Shown here piece by piece: positions 12,801 to 25,500 of a stretch of DNA of 64,000 nucleotides. The DNA is from Pagrus major (Eukaryota > Chordata > Actinopteri > Spariformes > Sparidae), in assembly GCF_040436345.1 (NCBI RefSeq), contig NC_133230.1:11666197-11730196 (forward strand), in the 5' to 3' direction. The stretch's first letter is position 1. Each line of letters opens with the position of its first letter. Below the pieces are notes generated by a model. That model was not told where the DNA came from and did not search any database. It worked only from the letters and a program-made list of their open reading frames with translations. The position numbers and the translations under genes were made by a program.

Positions 12801-15256
12801 ATTTAATCTACTGTGGCTTGTGAAGAGCTTTTCTATTCTTTTGTGGTTATTCTTACCAGGACACGGAAGAAGTAGAGGTACTCTGCAGCCCCAGAGTAGT
12901 TACCGCACTCGTACTGGAATTTGGCGTACCTGTACAGAGTGTCCAGATACTCTTGACGAAACTAAAACATAAAAGGACAGGGAACATCTAAATTAAAGCA
13001 CATTAAACCAGGCTGAAAGCTGGCCAGCAACCAATTATATGGAGGTATTTTCGAGCTTGACTGCCATTTCTACCTCCAATTAAGATGGCAAAGGGTCATT
13101 ATAAAATCTGTGGCCAGATAGTACGGTTATAATGAATGTGGCTTTAAACAGTCACACTTATCCACAGCTTTTGAAACTGCTAGTGGCTTTGCCTTTTTTG
13201 TATTTCAAAGAAAACTAATTGTGAGAAGCTGCATGGCTGTCAGAATGTAGCTGATTGGAGAATGTGGAGACATCTTTCATCTTTTCAGACAAAACAAAGC
13301 CTTTTTTCACACGGACAAGTCCTCATCTTAGAGTAGCTCACATGACACGAACGATGTCTTTTTATGTACCAACTAACCACAAAACAAGATGAATTGTAAT
13401 TTATCTTATGATAATATAAAAAATGTAAATTAAAGAAACCATTAGCAGAAGAGTGGCAAGTAGTTTCTCTGATCACTGAGTTGAATAATGAGCACTGGGT
13501 GGGTGTTGTTGGATGTTTTAGGATTCGGAGATTTGGATAACAGTCCTGCTGGCTCACAGTGGCAGCTGGTTGTTATGGAAACAAAACACATTGCAAAACC
13601 CAACATCAAAGCTCAAAATGCAGTGCAATTTTCCTACAATAAGAGCAATAGAGAGAATAACACCCAACGTTTTAAAACTTACGTTGTGTTTCTCTGAAAG
13701 ATAGTCGAAGAGCATCCTCCCATCTCTGATTAAGAATGAAACAAACAGATCAATGAGTGTCAGTGTTAAGACGAGGCTTTAGTCCACAGATATTTCAAAA
13801 GTATTATAATACTGCCAATACCATGATATAAACTGTGCAAAGTATTAGAGAGAGATGCATTTCTTTGACAAGTTGATTTGACCTTGTGGACTGCATCTGT
13901 CGAGTGGTCTCTGGGTCCTCAAACATCTTGACAATTGGCTCCGTCTCTGACTGGAGCTGCTTTAGCTGGGCCACCACAGTACTCCTCTTCTCCCTCAGAG
14001 CTGAAACAGGACATATTCTCACATTTACATCAGCGCTTGATAAGGCTAAATAAAGAGGAAAAACTAAAATCTCTGACCTCATTAACATGACATGTATTGA
14101 AATGGAAAATTAACAGCACCACACAGCAAAATATTTTTGACTAAAGATTTTCTGGCCAGTAACAAAGCACTTTCCAGATTATGACGTTATTATGTTTGGT
14201 GGCTGGTCAATGTTGGGACATCACAGGTACTGAGGTTACATAAAAGAAGGTCTAGAGCTCTTCCCTTAACTACTGTATGTGCCTGAATACAAATGCTTCC
14301 TGCTCCTGTTTTGTTCATGTAATGCATCTCAGTATTGTGGGTAAAAGGATATTATTTGTCTTAAACCATTGTTTTTATATGGAAGTTATAGACTGAAATG
14401 AGCAAACCGAGTCAAATATAATGTGTATAATAAACCATGACCAATCATTACCAACTAAAAGCATTTGTGCATCATTGGGGCCCAAGAGTAGCCTTAAACT
14501 GTGCTGTTTGACAGCTAGATATTATGACTGTATGAATGCTATGCAATCAGAACAAACTAGAAAACAGCTGTCTCTCTTACAGTGTGGGATTTCCTTGTCC
14601 GCGTACAAATTTTTGTACACATCCATGGCGAAATCCACCATGTTTGTGTCGCTGAGGAGGTCCAGCTTTCCCTGGAGAAGTTCCTTTTCATTGTAGATCT
14701 GTGACAATTAAAAAAATAACACACTAATTGTACAAACAACTGTACCAAAGGAGAGATAAGAAGCAACATCTGGGCGAGCATGGATGCTACTCGTCCCATC
14801 CAGCTGTTTGTAGCCTGCGTTCATCCTGTGTGCGCACTGTGACAGCTGAGCTACATGCTAACAAGCTAGGTAACCTAAATAAGAAGCTAGCTAGCCAAAG
14901 CGCTGACGACAACATTAGTTTCAGGATCTACGTTCATTTACTGCTACTACAACTGACATACATCAACACTCCAATAATAAAAGATTAAACTGAGTCGTAG
15001 TTTAACCAGCTAATGTTGCTACCAGCTGACGGGCTAACGTAACCTGACATGACAGCTAGCCTGCGGGATGGATCGGCGCTAGCAACAGTCGTGTTTCAGG
15101 TATAAATGGCCACTAAGAAACAACCACATTATATTTTGGAGTTATAAAAAGCTAAAGCTGTGTTACCTCTTTCACGGACAGGAATTCCAAAAGAGGAAAA
15201 ACCAAATGCCGGTCCAGAAAATGTGCAATCTTGGTTGTCAAATCGTAGTCCGCCAT
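6849..15256 (-). CDS. eif3e: Eukaryotic translation initiation factor 3 subunit E (complete, 13 coding exons)
   Basis: eIF3E (INT6) is a PCI-domain subunit of the eIF3 complex that helps load mRNA on the 40S ribosome in the cytoplasm. Exons in transcript order: 15167-15256, 14581-14698, 13883-14000, 13683-13725, 12857-12961, 12615-12740, 12092-12216, 11190-11316, 10978-11079, 8778-8887, 8339-8441, 7981-8115, 6849-6887. All have GT-AG borders and join in frame to 446 residues, against 445 in human. It starts [18 protein letters not shown] and ends APNW-type ([12 protein letters not shown], stop). The eIF3 N-terminal domain covers about residues 5-140 ([34 protein letters not shown]). The PCI domain covers roughly 220-400 ([39 protein letters not shown]). 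The sequence is near identical to human except around residues 426-435 (VAHSNRNE replaces LNQNSRSE). The start is fixed by homology and by the 5' end of the open frame. The family and exon structure leave little doubt. Confidence 0.97.
7331..7742 (+). mobile_element. MITE with long imperfect inverted ends, in eif3e intron 12
   Basis: The left end TTAAAGGGTAACTCCACCAA is mirrored by TTAATGGGGTTGCCCTTTAA on the right. The inverted arms extend over about 120 bases: AATTGCCTCCAGTGATGTCA near 7429-7448 pairs with TGACATCACTGGAGGCAATT near 7612-7631. There is no coding content. It lies between eif3e exons 12 and 13, on no splice signal. Confidence 0.8.
8609..8676 (+). repeat. 17-bp tandem repeat, four copies, in eif3e intron 10
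   Basis: Four head-to-tail copies of GAAGTTGAAAAGATCTT lie at 8609, 8626, 8643 and 8660; the second has one change (GAAGCTG). The run stops abruptly in TTCATC. It lies between the exons at 8339-8441 and 8778-8887. The near identity points to recent expansion. Confidence 0.9.
11554..11617 (+). repeat. Dispersed fish repeat tail in eif3e intron 7
   Basis: GCACTTTGAGCGGTCAGTAG, then GAAAAGCGCTATAGAAATGC and AAGTCCATTTACCATTTAC are recurrent in fish genomes as a retroposon-type tail. A related piece is at 571-672. Confidence 0.5.
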
Positions 15257-15262
15257 CTTGGC
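15246..15262 (-). promoter_or_regulatory. YY1-type motif across the eif3e start codon
   Basis: On the minus strand the start context is GCCAAGATGGCGGAC. AAGATGGCGG matches the YY1 consensus and also gives a reasonable Kozak context (A at -3, G at +4). YY1 sites overlapping the first ATG are common in housekeeping genes, so a promoter role near here is plausible. No TATA box was seen just upstream. Confidence 0.45.
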
Positions 15263-15340
15263 TGGCTTCAAAAACAAACTTTATTGACAAACAGAGAGCA
15301 AACGGAAGCGAGGAAAGCTACGTCATTTCGTTTTCCCGGC

Positions 15341-15403
15341 ATTATTTTTATTTTATTTTATTTCATTTTATTTTATTTTATTTTATTTTATATTATTTTA
15401 TTT
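15341..15403 (+). repeat. TTTTA microsatellite
   Basis: Imperfect tandem TTTTA/TTTCA units sit about 90 bases upstream of the eif3e start codon, on the promoter side. Interruptions (TTTCATTTTA, TATATT-type) show some age. Confidence 0.9.
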
Positions 15404-15658
15404 ACTGGCATGAAAGACAACAGGAAGGTTTCAACTGCACAGAACATAAACAAAAAGATGTGGCAAGTGTTAAAATAAAAAAGTTAAAGAAAACTTCATC
15501 ACAAACATGCGAACACAAACTTGCGAGCAATAGTCTACGAAGTCAGTAATATCATAGCTTACATCTTAACTGACATAATTAAATATATTTTTAAAAAGCC
15601 AAATTAATTAATCTACTCTTCTTGTTTAACACGTTTGTATATTTGCTTGATAGATAAA

Positions 15659-15659
<1 letters not shown>

Positions 15660-15732
<73 letters not shown>
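15660..15732 (+). repeat. GATA microsatellite
   Basis: About 18 uninterrupted AGAT units. Read on the minus strand the run gives a false open frame of repeated SIYL residues, which is not a gene. Confidence 0.97.
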
Positions 15733-16627
15733 GGGTGATTTGGTATAATCTTTGTCTTGCAAGTGGTCAGAAATGCATCTAAAGAAAAGCTTCTGGGACT
15801 GACGAACAAGTATTTTTGGTCAAACATATGGACCGAAGGAGACTCTGGACTCTGGACATGTGGCCAACCTGAATGAGACTGTTTTATTGACCTCCCTGAG
15901 GTCAGGAGAGGGACCAGGCAGACAGGTAGCAGCTGTCACCACAGCAGGGACTGTGATCAGAGATGTGAGGCACTGAGCTTTGTAAGCATCAGTCAATGAG
16001 GAGGAAAAGCACTCTGAAGCCTGCTGGGCTCCAGCTTGATCCAGCTCTGATCACACAGTCAATAGTCGTGGAGAAATATCCATTCTGTTTAGAGAGGCAA
16101 TCGCTGTTGTGTCCTGAGTCTAATTTTTCGTTAGAGCAGGGGAGGAATGATGGAACAATATCAGAGCCACTGGCTGCCAGAAAGCCGAAGGCAAAAGGGA
16201 GATACAACAGCAGTGATTCAGTATGAAATCAACTGCAACTTATTCATGTGATATTTCAGTACCAAAGCCAGATAAACCTAACAGAGAGCAAGTCTACCAA
16301 ATCTAACTCGCTCAAAATGTAAAATAATGCAACACTGTTTGCTGCAAAATAAAGTTAAGGGAAACAAATCACAAGCAATAAAAGCAGCAATGAGAATGTT
16401 CACCATCTGAGTGTAGTATGTTAGCATGCCAATACTGCTAACTAACACTTAGCATAATGTATGTATGCTGAGGCTGATGGGAATGTCATTAATTTCCGTG
16501 TATTTGACCTTCTGGTGACATCAGAGGAAACGTCAGAGGAGCACCATAGTAGAATATATCCTCTGGGGACCGAGCCGCATAAACCAATTTATATGACAGA
16601 TTTATAAAAAAAAACAAAAAAACATCT

Positions 16628-16694
16628 GGGCAGCCAAATCAAACCTAAATGGTGGGCAGGATTTGGCCCACAGGCTCCACTTCGGGCAGCCCTG
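16628..16694 (+). mobile_element. hAT-type transposon fragment
   Basis: The text GGGCAGCCAAATCAAACCTA, then AATGGTGGGCAGGATTTGGC and CTTCGGGCAGCCCTG matches the subterminal region of hAT (Charlie-like) elements found across vertebrates. The outer terminus is missing, and how far the element extends to the right (16695-16890) is unclear. Confidence 0.5.
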
Positions 16695-19233
16695 CACAAG
16701 AGGAAAACCCAGGTTATCACCAGAACCATTAAGAATGTCAGTCTGGTCTGGACCAAAGAAGTGGACTGGCCATATGGTGGGCATTGGTGCTAGAGGGGAG
16801 AAGCCCCAAGTGGTCTTCCATGGGCAGAGTGTGCAGAGCATGTTCTTCATGCACCGCCAAATTTCTCCATGCAACCAGAGTGCCAAGTAGATGAGGAGGA
16901 GATGGAGGAGAGGAGATGTGGGCACACGATTCTGAAGGTCTTCTCTAAAACCCTTGTGGTTAATATGTCTCTGACCAGCTTGGAGGCCAGAGTTCACAAA
17001 TGAAACCAGGGAATATAGACTTTGAGCTGCACCAAGATCAGTGACTGTAAAAGACAAAAGGTGAAGCCAACAGTGTCTCAAGGCTGCATTTTTTTCCCCT
17101 AAAAAGCAGATTGAAGTTTGAACCTTCTTCTCACTTAATTTATGCAGAAAACAGTTCCTAATGAGTTTATGAACTGTATCACTTGTTTTAAGTCTTTTTT
17201 ATGCAGCATGATGTTCATTCTGTACATTTTGGTCCCTTTTAGTGTAAAATAGATGATAAATGCTTCAAGACTTGGCTCAATTGTGATTGACAACCTGCTG
17301 CCATAGCGTGTCCTCCAGTTCTCAGTCAGACCCAGTTTCATCCAAATATGGTCACTTCTGGCTCCAAAAAAACAAATGCCAACTGCCATAATGCCAAAAT
17401 GCTTCAAAACATTAGTTCACAAACCAATGGGTGATTTCACACTGGGTTTAGACTTGACCAAGATCCAGGACCTAGGTCGATTTTGTTCTTTTATGTGATT
17501 CATAATGGCTCATTGGCCAGCAGCACAAGATGGTCGTTGAGCCATGTAATTTCTTGGTGTGTAAAATGGAGGGAGTAGCTCATAAAAAGGCTGCACGGTG
17601 AACTTTTAGAAAACTGCTCTCTCATCACTTTGCAGATCTCTCTGTTTTCTCAAAGGCTGCTGTTGAGTGTAGCCATTTTCATCACATTTTGAATAGCAAG
17701 GCAACGAATTCCCTCATGAAATCTCCCTGGTGGAGCTCATTCGTGCCTGAAAATCACACACACAAAAATCCAAGACTGGAGTAAATGTAATGTCATTTTT
17801 GCTGGCACACATCCCCATCCCTCCCCCTCTCCCTTCGCCTCTCCGTCCATCCTCGAGGCCAGGACGGATCCCGGACTCCATCTCGGGCGGCTGGCTGCCT
17901 TCCACTTCCACTTCTTTTTATGAGAACAAGAGCCAGCTGGATGTGCAGCGCTTTAGAGAAGAAGCCAAGAATTTAATAAAGACATAAGAGCAAGAGGCAC
18001 GAATGAAACTGATTAATTACAGACAAAGAGCTACATTCTATAAAAAAATGTGGGACTGCATGTAATATCCTCCCTTGGATGATCATTTAAATTCAGTGCC
18101 TTCTTGTGAAATTGCTTTCTACCAGGTGGTATGCTGCACCGCTGCTCTCCGGAGCTGCCGAGTATCACAAGTGTCAAAGCGAATGAATTTCCATGCTCTG
18201 ACATTAAAGCAGTGGAAATAAGACAGCAGGAACAACAACCGCCTGTCCTGGGGACTCCTACCCCTCCCCGAACATCCACTTCCAATTCAGTTTCCACACA
18301 GTTTCCCAGCTCACACAGTCTGCTGGGTGGTGTTTGCTTGTTGAATCGGTGGAAAACAAGCCCAGCGATGGCTTGTGGCTTGTTAGGTGTGCTGGCAGTG
18401 CTGCAGTCACCAGGCAACAGTAGTCAGACACATTCTCATACTGCCCAGCCCTTTAGATATAATTGACATTAACTGAGTGTTGAGTGTTGCTTTATCACTA
18501 TCATTGAAAACGGTGCGAGTGCCTCATTTTAAGCAATTTTACCTGAGCACACTGTGATGTACTGTTCTGTACTTTCCTCCAGTTCATTTTTTCTTCAGCT
18601 ATTTGCTGCATGAGGAGTTCACCTAGAAGGGATAAAATGAGCAGGTAAACTCACTCACCTCACTTTATGTGAAGTAACAAAGAAGAAGTAAAATCCCAAA
18701 ATATTTGGATGCTGTGTAAAACATAAATAAAACAGAATGTGATCATTTCCTCATCCTTTTCCACATATACGCAATTGAAAACAGGTCAAAGACAATATAT
18801 TTAATGGTTTCCCTTACGCAACGTAAAAATATTTTTCATATACGTTAAATTTACCGGTGCCTTTTCTTTATTTATGTCAATTAAACAGCATTATGACACT
18901 TTTTTCACCGTGTAATAACATATAACAATAGCTCTTATAATAACTTTATCTATAAAGCACCGTTAAAAACTCAGGAAGACAATATTACAGAATAAATACT
19001 CAATATCAAGCCAAAAACAAGAAGGCAGAACACAAAATGAAGAACAAAAGTGTCGATATGAATCAAAAGTAAAATGAATAGAAGCGATAAAAAAGGCAAA
19101 ATCACATAGAAGCAATACAAAATTAAAAATAAAGCCATGAAAGACGGTAAGATGAGGACATCACATAAAAAGGAATTAGAAACAGAGATGAAGAACAATA
19201 AAAAGAATAAAAGGCTACAGAGACTAAAACAAA

Positions 19234-19500
19234 TTAAAAAAGCATGACTTCACATGCAAGTCTATAAAAAGTGGGTTTTAAGAAGTGATTTAAAGGCCTT
19301 ATCTCCTCAGATAGGTCGTTCCAAAGTTGAGGGGTCCTGATGGCGAAAGCACGGTCAGCTTTGGATTCAAGCCTCCACTTCGGAACGGTCAGAAGGAGGA
19401 TCACTAAGATCTTAGATCTAAGGCGGTGAGTCGGCTCATACCGGGTCAATATTTCTACTTCTCGGAGGCGAGAGAGACTTTTGGTTTACGCCAGATAAGA
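19234..19500 (-). mobile_element. LINE relic: 3' end of a non-LTR retrotransposon ORF2
   Basis: The minus-strand frame encodes VPKWRLESKADRAFAIRTPQ, followed by LWNDLSEEIR and a short FK-type tail. This matches the conserved C-terminus of L2/Rex-like ORF2 proteins (pattern: R-x-DRAF-x-x-x-xP-x-LWN-x-LP). Only the end of the ORF is present and no reverse transcriptase core is visible, so it is a dead 5'-truncated copy. Confidence 0.65.
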
Positions 19501-22500
19501 GTGAGGTCGAGAAAAGATGAGCTCATAAATAACTTTTTTCCAGGTCAGAGAATATAACAGTTATATGAAGAGCTGACACAGGCTTATGTTTGAAAGAGCA
19601 TCCTCTTCATGTGTACTGAAATATATATTTAATAACGTACTTACAATATATTATTCAATAAATCCAATTACATATTCACTATTTATAAACAAATCTACAG
19701 ATTATTGCCTTGTTTCATATATTGTAAACCACAATACCATTTACCTTTTTCAGAAATGCAAAACATTTTTTTTATATTCGATTCAAACTTTTGTTAAAGC
19801 CTCAAGAATAATTGAGGTTTCCGTCATTTGCAAAGCTGTTGAGATGTGCGCAGTCAAAACATTTCAAAAGGAACAACACACAGTGAAAATAATTGAACGG
19901 TGAGTTGAAGTGTTTTGAGTTGGATTTGTCCAGCTGTGAGAGTGTCAATCTTGAGAATGTTTTGTGGATTAGTTTCGTGTGCCCAGTGCACAAAAAACTA
20001 AGGGCAATAACATTTTGTAAGCAGGAATAAATATTAGATTTCTTGGATTTCGACGAGTCTCCATGCTCGGTGTTGATTCCCCTAAACAAGACGCATTTGA
20101 CTCTGAGCCACTCTAAGAAATTTATACACCAACTTCTCCATTTAGGCCTGTCAGCATTTTTCCTCCAAATCATGATTGAGAGCTGAACAAAGACACAACT
20201 TGTGTAAGTTCAAACAAGGACTTTCCACTCTTAAAATCTTATTTTCTCAGCTAAGACATGATGGATTTATTAGAGTATTTCTATTATGTTTGCCAGAGTC
20301 CAAGTAAGTTGCATTTTGTCAGCCATCAGATTGAGGAAGCCTTCTACGGTATATACGACTGTAACATTCACATTGACGAGAGCACGTATATGATACCGTT
20401 AAGGAGATTTATGCAGACCTAGATTCATAATGTTCTGTATATAGCTTGTTATCTTTTGTAGCTGTATGTCTGCAGACACTCTGCCAATAAAGTTGAATCA
20501 GATCGCATATATCATTATAATAACTGTGTTAGAGATGGCTGAGGCAGCTGGTAGCACAAGTACAAACATCCCACAAAATTAAAACCCTTTTTCCATAAGC
20601 CTTATATCCTCTTGTCACAGACACGATGTTGCTAGTTGTTGTCGCTACTTGTCAGCCCCCAACCAGAAGCGGCTCCTTCAGTGTTGTTTTCTTTTATTTT
20701 TAGTTGAGAAGAAAAACACGTCGGAAGTGAATCTTCCTGTGAGAACCTCATAAAGTCTGAAAGCTTTGACTCCATTTGTGTCGAGAGATATCTTTTTTCC
20801 TGGAAAATCCGACCCAGATAAAGTAGACTGCGGTTCAGAATCCATGAAGCGCTGCCAGTCTTCTCAGTGATTGACTGCAAATTACACTGATATGTAAAAT
20901 CAATACGGTAATGCTAATGCACTGTACGACATTAAGGTTCTGTATGCATTGTATTGTGTCAATACTATGCATGAATATTGTATGTTTATATACACATGAG
21001 GGATGAAGGACATTGGTGGTGCACTCACCCACAGTCATAAGTTATCACCAGCAGAGCACAGCAGACAGGAAGAGCTGAGAACGCTGAGGATAGTCTGTGG
21101 CGTGAAAGAAAGACGGGTTAGACAAAGAGAAAGAAAACAGCAAAGGTAAATAAAACAGACAGAAGAAGGCGAACAAAAAAATCTCACTCTCACTCGTACA
21201 AAATGTGTAAGCTTAAGTCTGGACTTGTTATGTTTCTATTTCATACGTCGCAGCGCTGGAGAGACGGCGAATAAATGTGCAGAGGTGCAAACGTTTCAGT
21301 CAGTGTTGACTTCCCTCTGCAAAATGAGTCACCCTATATACTGTATGTGTCCCTCCACACCTAGTCAACCACCCAGGTTTGACTGAACACACGTGCAGGC
21401 AATTACCAGCAGGTCAGGTCATACCCTATGTTTGTGTGTGAACATGTGAGCAGGAATGAGTGTGTGAAAGACAAGACGGTCCACAGCCCGTCACATGGGA
21501 TGATTCATGATGTTGGTCTAAACTTAAACGAAACTGTGTGAAAATAACACCAAGCTGCGAGGAACAAAAATCCCTCGAACAATGAATATAATACCTGTAA
21601 TGCCTCAAAGGAACTGGTTGAAATAACATCATTGTTTCTGTCTGAATCACATATGTATAGCAAAACCAGTGAACGTGACTTGAGTTGCAATGGTTTTAGT
21701 CGTTATAAGACAAGCTGACTGCCAGTATTCAGCACGCAGGAGCTCATGTGGAGAAAGAGCAGCAAAAAATAATTGAGCGTCAAGACACAGATGACACAGC
21801 TGACATGTTTTTATTTGCCCCCTGGCCAAGACATTTTGCCCTCGCATATTCCAAGCTGAATAAAATGAGCTGAGAGCCTTGACTTGTCTGCACACACTTG
21901 GAGTGTGAATTGAGACCTGAGTTCAGGCACTTTCTCATCTTCTTGATAATTTATCTTTAATGCTGAGTGTTTCCAGAGTGGGAAAACAAGTGCTCGGTGC
22001 TTTGACTCCAAACATTCCTCCAGCCTGACGACTTTTACGCACCAGCTCAGCTCAGGTCTCAATAAAGTGTACGCTGTCTATTCAAAATTGTCTGAAGGGT
22101 TGTCTATATGTATATTAAGGCAAGAAACGTAGTTCAGGGTAAAGTGAAGTTGGTAATGCGTATTGAATTGTGGCCTTGACGGTGAATGAACTGCAATCAT
22201 CCAGAGCGGAAGCTTCACAATATACAGTAATACAAAACAGGCGTAGAATCTATACAAATTACACACTTCCAAATAATTGAGAAGAACTTTGCTCTTCATT
22301 CATTCCTCTCACTATTGTGCTGTCAATACCACCGTTACTGCAAGATGTGAACATGGTGGATGTGTAGCAGCCTGAGGGGCAGCAGTTTGTACTGAAGTGA
22401 ATGTGAATTGTTCCTACATGAGGTCTTGGACTGCAAACAGAAAACTCAGCTCAGCACGCAGAATAATCAGACATTGACCATAAAAGACAGCTACATGCTG

Positions 22501-25500
22501 AAATTACTTCTTTTTTTTGTCTATCATGACTATATTATTTATATCTTTATGTTGCATAACAACAACAACATCAATTTCTACTTTCTCTGTCACAATGCTG
22601 TGCCTTGCTCTGATTAGATTTAGGCACAAAAACCACTGGAGATGGCTCGACTTCCCCCACAACACAACTGGTGGCACGCTTACAAATGGCAAAATGCTGC
22701 GGTCCCTCTTCAAAAACAACCAGTGGTTTCACTATTACAAATGCCATAAAGCAGACATGAACTGCAAAACAGTGTTGCAGCATGACACGTATTGTACAAA
22801 TGTCAATATGGCACGTAGCCTACGACATGTAAGTGTGGAAACGTTGGCGGCTAACATTTTATCCTGTTGACTGGGCTGCTTTTTGCTCTGTTTTTGGTCT
22901 CCACCAACGGCTGGAGGAAATATCTTGTTCTTTAGCTTCTTTTTCACCAGCTAGCTGCTAACTTTTGTCTATCCACAGAACAGCACAGAGATTTTCATTT
23001 AAAATAGCCGCTTGCCGTGCCAGGAAATGATGAGAATGGAACCAAAAAAGCAAACCTGTGGTGTGTAAAGAAACAAAACAGAGAGCGAAAAAATGCTAAA
23101 ACCAGAAATGTTTTGTGGACTTGACAATCCATCAGCATGAGTGCACGAGTAATGACTCATTTCTTCATTTTTGTGTAATATATCCTTTAACAGATCTTTA
23201 ACATATTGCACATCTAAAGGATTTTGAGATTTCAGTATTTCTGCCAAGTACAAATCCCACACAAGTCTGCCTTTAGCTTCTTCCTCTGTGTAAAGTTGTT
23301 GCATAATGATTGCAACATGCAGATGTGTTTAGATCCAACTGAATGAACAAGTGTTTAATGAAGGTTTGAATGGTGCTATTAGTGAATTCGGGCTTCAACG
23401 CCATGTTTTAAACCCTCATTATCTCTGTGTGATACGAACCTTTTTTCCTTGATTTCTTTCAACCTCTCCGGGAGCTTTGGAGTTATCTTCCAACATTTAA
23501 AAAATCAATATCCAGTGAATCCCTTGTGTGCCGTTTTTTCTCAAGTTGAGCCACAATTTTATGGACTCTCTCTGACTCACATGACATGAGTCAGTATTTA
23601 CAGAAAGTCAACTACTAGAAGAAAATAGTTTTTATTCCTCCGTCTGAATATGACCCGAAGGAGGCTACAAAAATCTAAATAAAGTGGCTTGTTGACATCT
23701 CAGAAATAAAACCGCTGATAGCTAGTTGTCCTAATAAATGTGACAGAAACCATCATGAATAATACCAAACATATTCAGAGGAGAAATTCATCTCGACAGG
23801 GTTGAAATAACATTTTTACTGTACATTTGCAATTACGCTGCTGGAGGATGCACATCAAAGAGAGAAGGAACGAGATGTTGTCATCTGCATTACAAGGGAG
23901 TTCAGGGCAGGAACCTGGGACTCAACGAGGTCTGTGAAGTCTCCCGGCTCGGTGTGCAGGGCTCATTATATTTGTGTGTAAAGGAGGAGAAACAAAGTGT
24001 AGTTCCTGTAAGCACGTGTACTTTTGCAACACTTGCCCTGCATTTGTTCATGAAGCAGATGTGAATCACTTCAGTTTGATGTGGTTTGAATGACGGGCGG
24101 CCGAATGCACACAGGAGAACAGATGGGGACGGGTGAACAGGAACAATGAATTATTGTTCTTTTGGTTTCTGTGTTTGCATCCTTCATTAAAGAGCACCAC
24201 CATCCCTGCCTGCATGTACACTGAAAACATAAATATATACAGTATATTCGAAGAGGAGAAGCGTTTGTGTACAACGTTACATAAGAATCTTTATGTGCTT
24301 AAGGTTAAAGAGATGCCGTACTACAGAGATTTCTTTAAAATAAAACTCGTACTGTATATAGTGTGTTTTATTTTGTCAGCAGCACAGTGAAGGACACGCT
24401 GTCACGACGAGTCACTGACGAGCTCGTGAGTCAGTTGACACATCCTGAACTCCAGAGAGCTAAACATCTGTCAGCCCGTGAAGAGAAATCATGCAAATAT
24501 TGGGTAGTATTTCGAGTACTGCTTGTTCCAGAGTGGTTCACCTGAATCACAAAAAAACATATTTTCTCACTTATTTGAAAAATCTGCCTGCACTGCCGAC
24601 AACTAGAGGAGAGGGAATTGGATTTGTGTTGCTCACTGCATTAAAAAACAAAATTACATTTATGAGATTCAACAGCTACATCTCTGTTCAGTGTTGCCAG
24701 CACTGGTTATCCACACAACACGCTGCCACTTGTTTTCATAGGGACAATTCCTCAGTGGAAAGTGGCTCCTATGAAAGCTGTTTAAAGTGGGGGTTTATTG
24801 CAGTGAGCAACACAAATGAAATTTCTGTTTGCCTCCATTATATTGTGGTGGAGACAGAAACCTCAGAGATGGGTATCTCAATATCTGCAGCAGTGGTGGG
24901 AATATTCACACTCTTCATAAGAAGCAATACCACACTGTGAAAATACTGTCTGTGTTACAAGTAAAGAAATGTGTATTAAAAATGTCTCCTGCGAGTGTAA
25001 CAAATCATTTCAATGGATTACTATTACTGAGGCTCCGCCAGGGAGATGAGTGACTCACGGTCACGGCCAGGTGATGCAGGCTAGGGGCAGAGGTGCGGGA
25101 GGCTGGGTGGTGGTGGTGGTGCGGCCAGAGAGTATCCAGGTGGAGAGTGATCACTGGAGAAGACGAAGAAAACAACAGATTAGGTTCACTGGAGACAAAA
25201 AGGCAAAAACACTTGTAACTCTAGAAACATGAGTCTTAGCATTAGGAGACCATGTAACCCGTCTGGTTAATGTGTTATGTTTTTTCATCTATTCCTGTGT
25301 TTCACTTTAATTCCTTTGTTTTCTGTAAATCTTCTTCTAAAGCAATTTTATCAGCGTTGTTTTTAAAAATGGTTCCTGATTTTGCTAATGTCGCATCCGT
25401 GGTGTATGGACTCACGCTCCTTTTATGTGCAAAACCTCACAACTTCTACCCTTGGGGCACCAGGAACAACGTCTCTGTTAATATCTTCACACACACGACA

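Larger units (their letters stand above)
15257..19233. other. Upstream flank of eif3e: microsatellites and gene-free DNA
   Basis: No cellular gene was recognised. The segment holds a TTTTA-type run, a GATA run, a hAT-like fragment near 16628-16694, and a less repetitive block at about 17790-18470 with open frames on both strands but no recognisable protein. The tail of a repeat shared with 34205 appears at about 18695-18745 (GCTGTGTAAAACATAAATAA). Confidence 0.5.

Noticed and set aside
15591..15827. Minus-strand frame rich in repeated SIYL residues
   Set aside because: It is only the translation of the GATA microsatellite.
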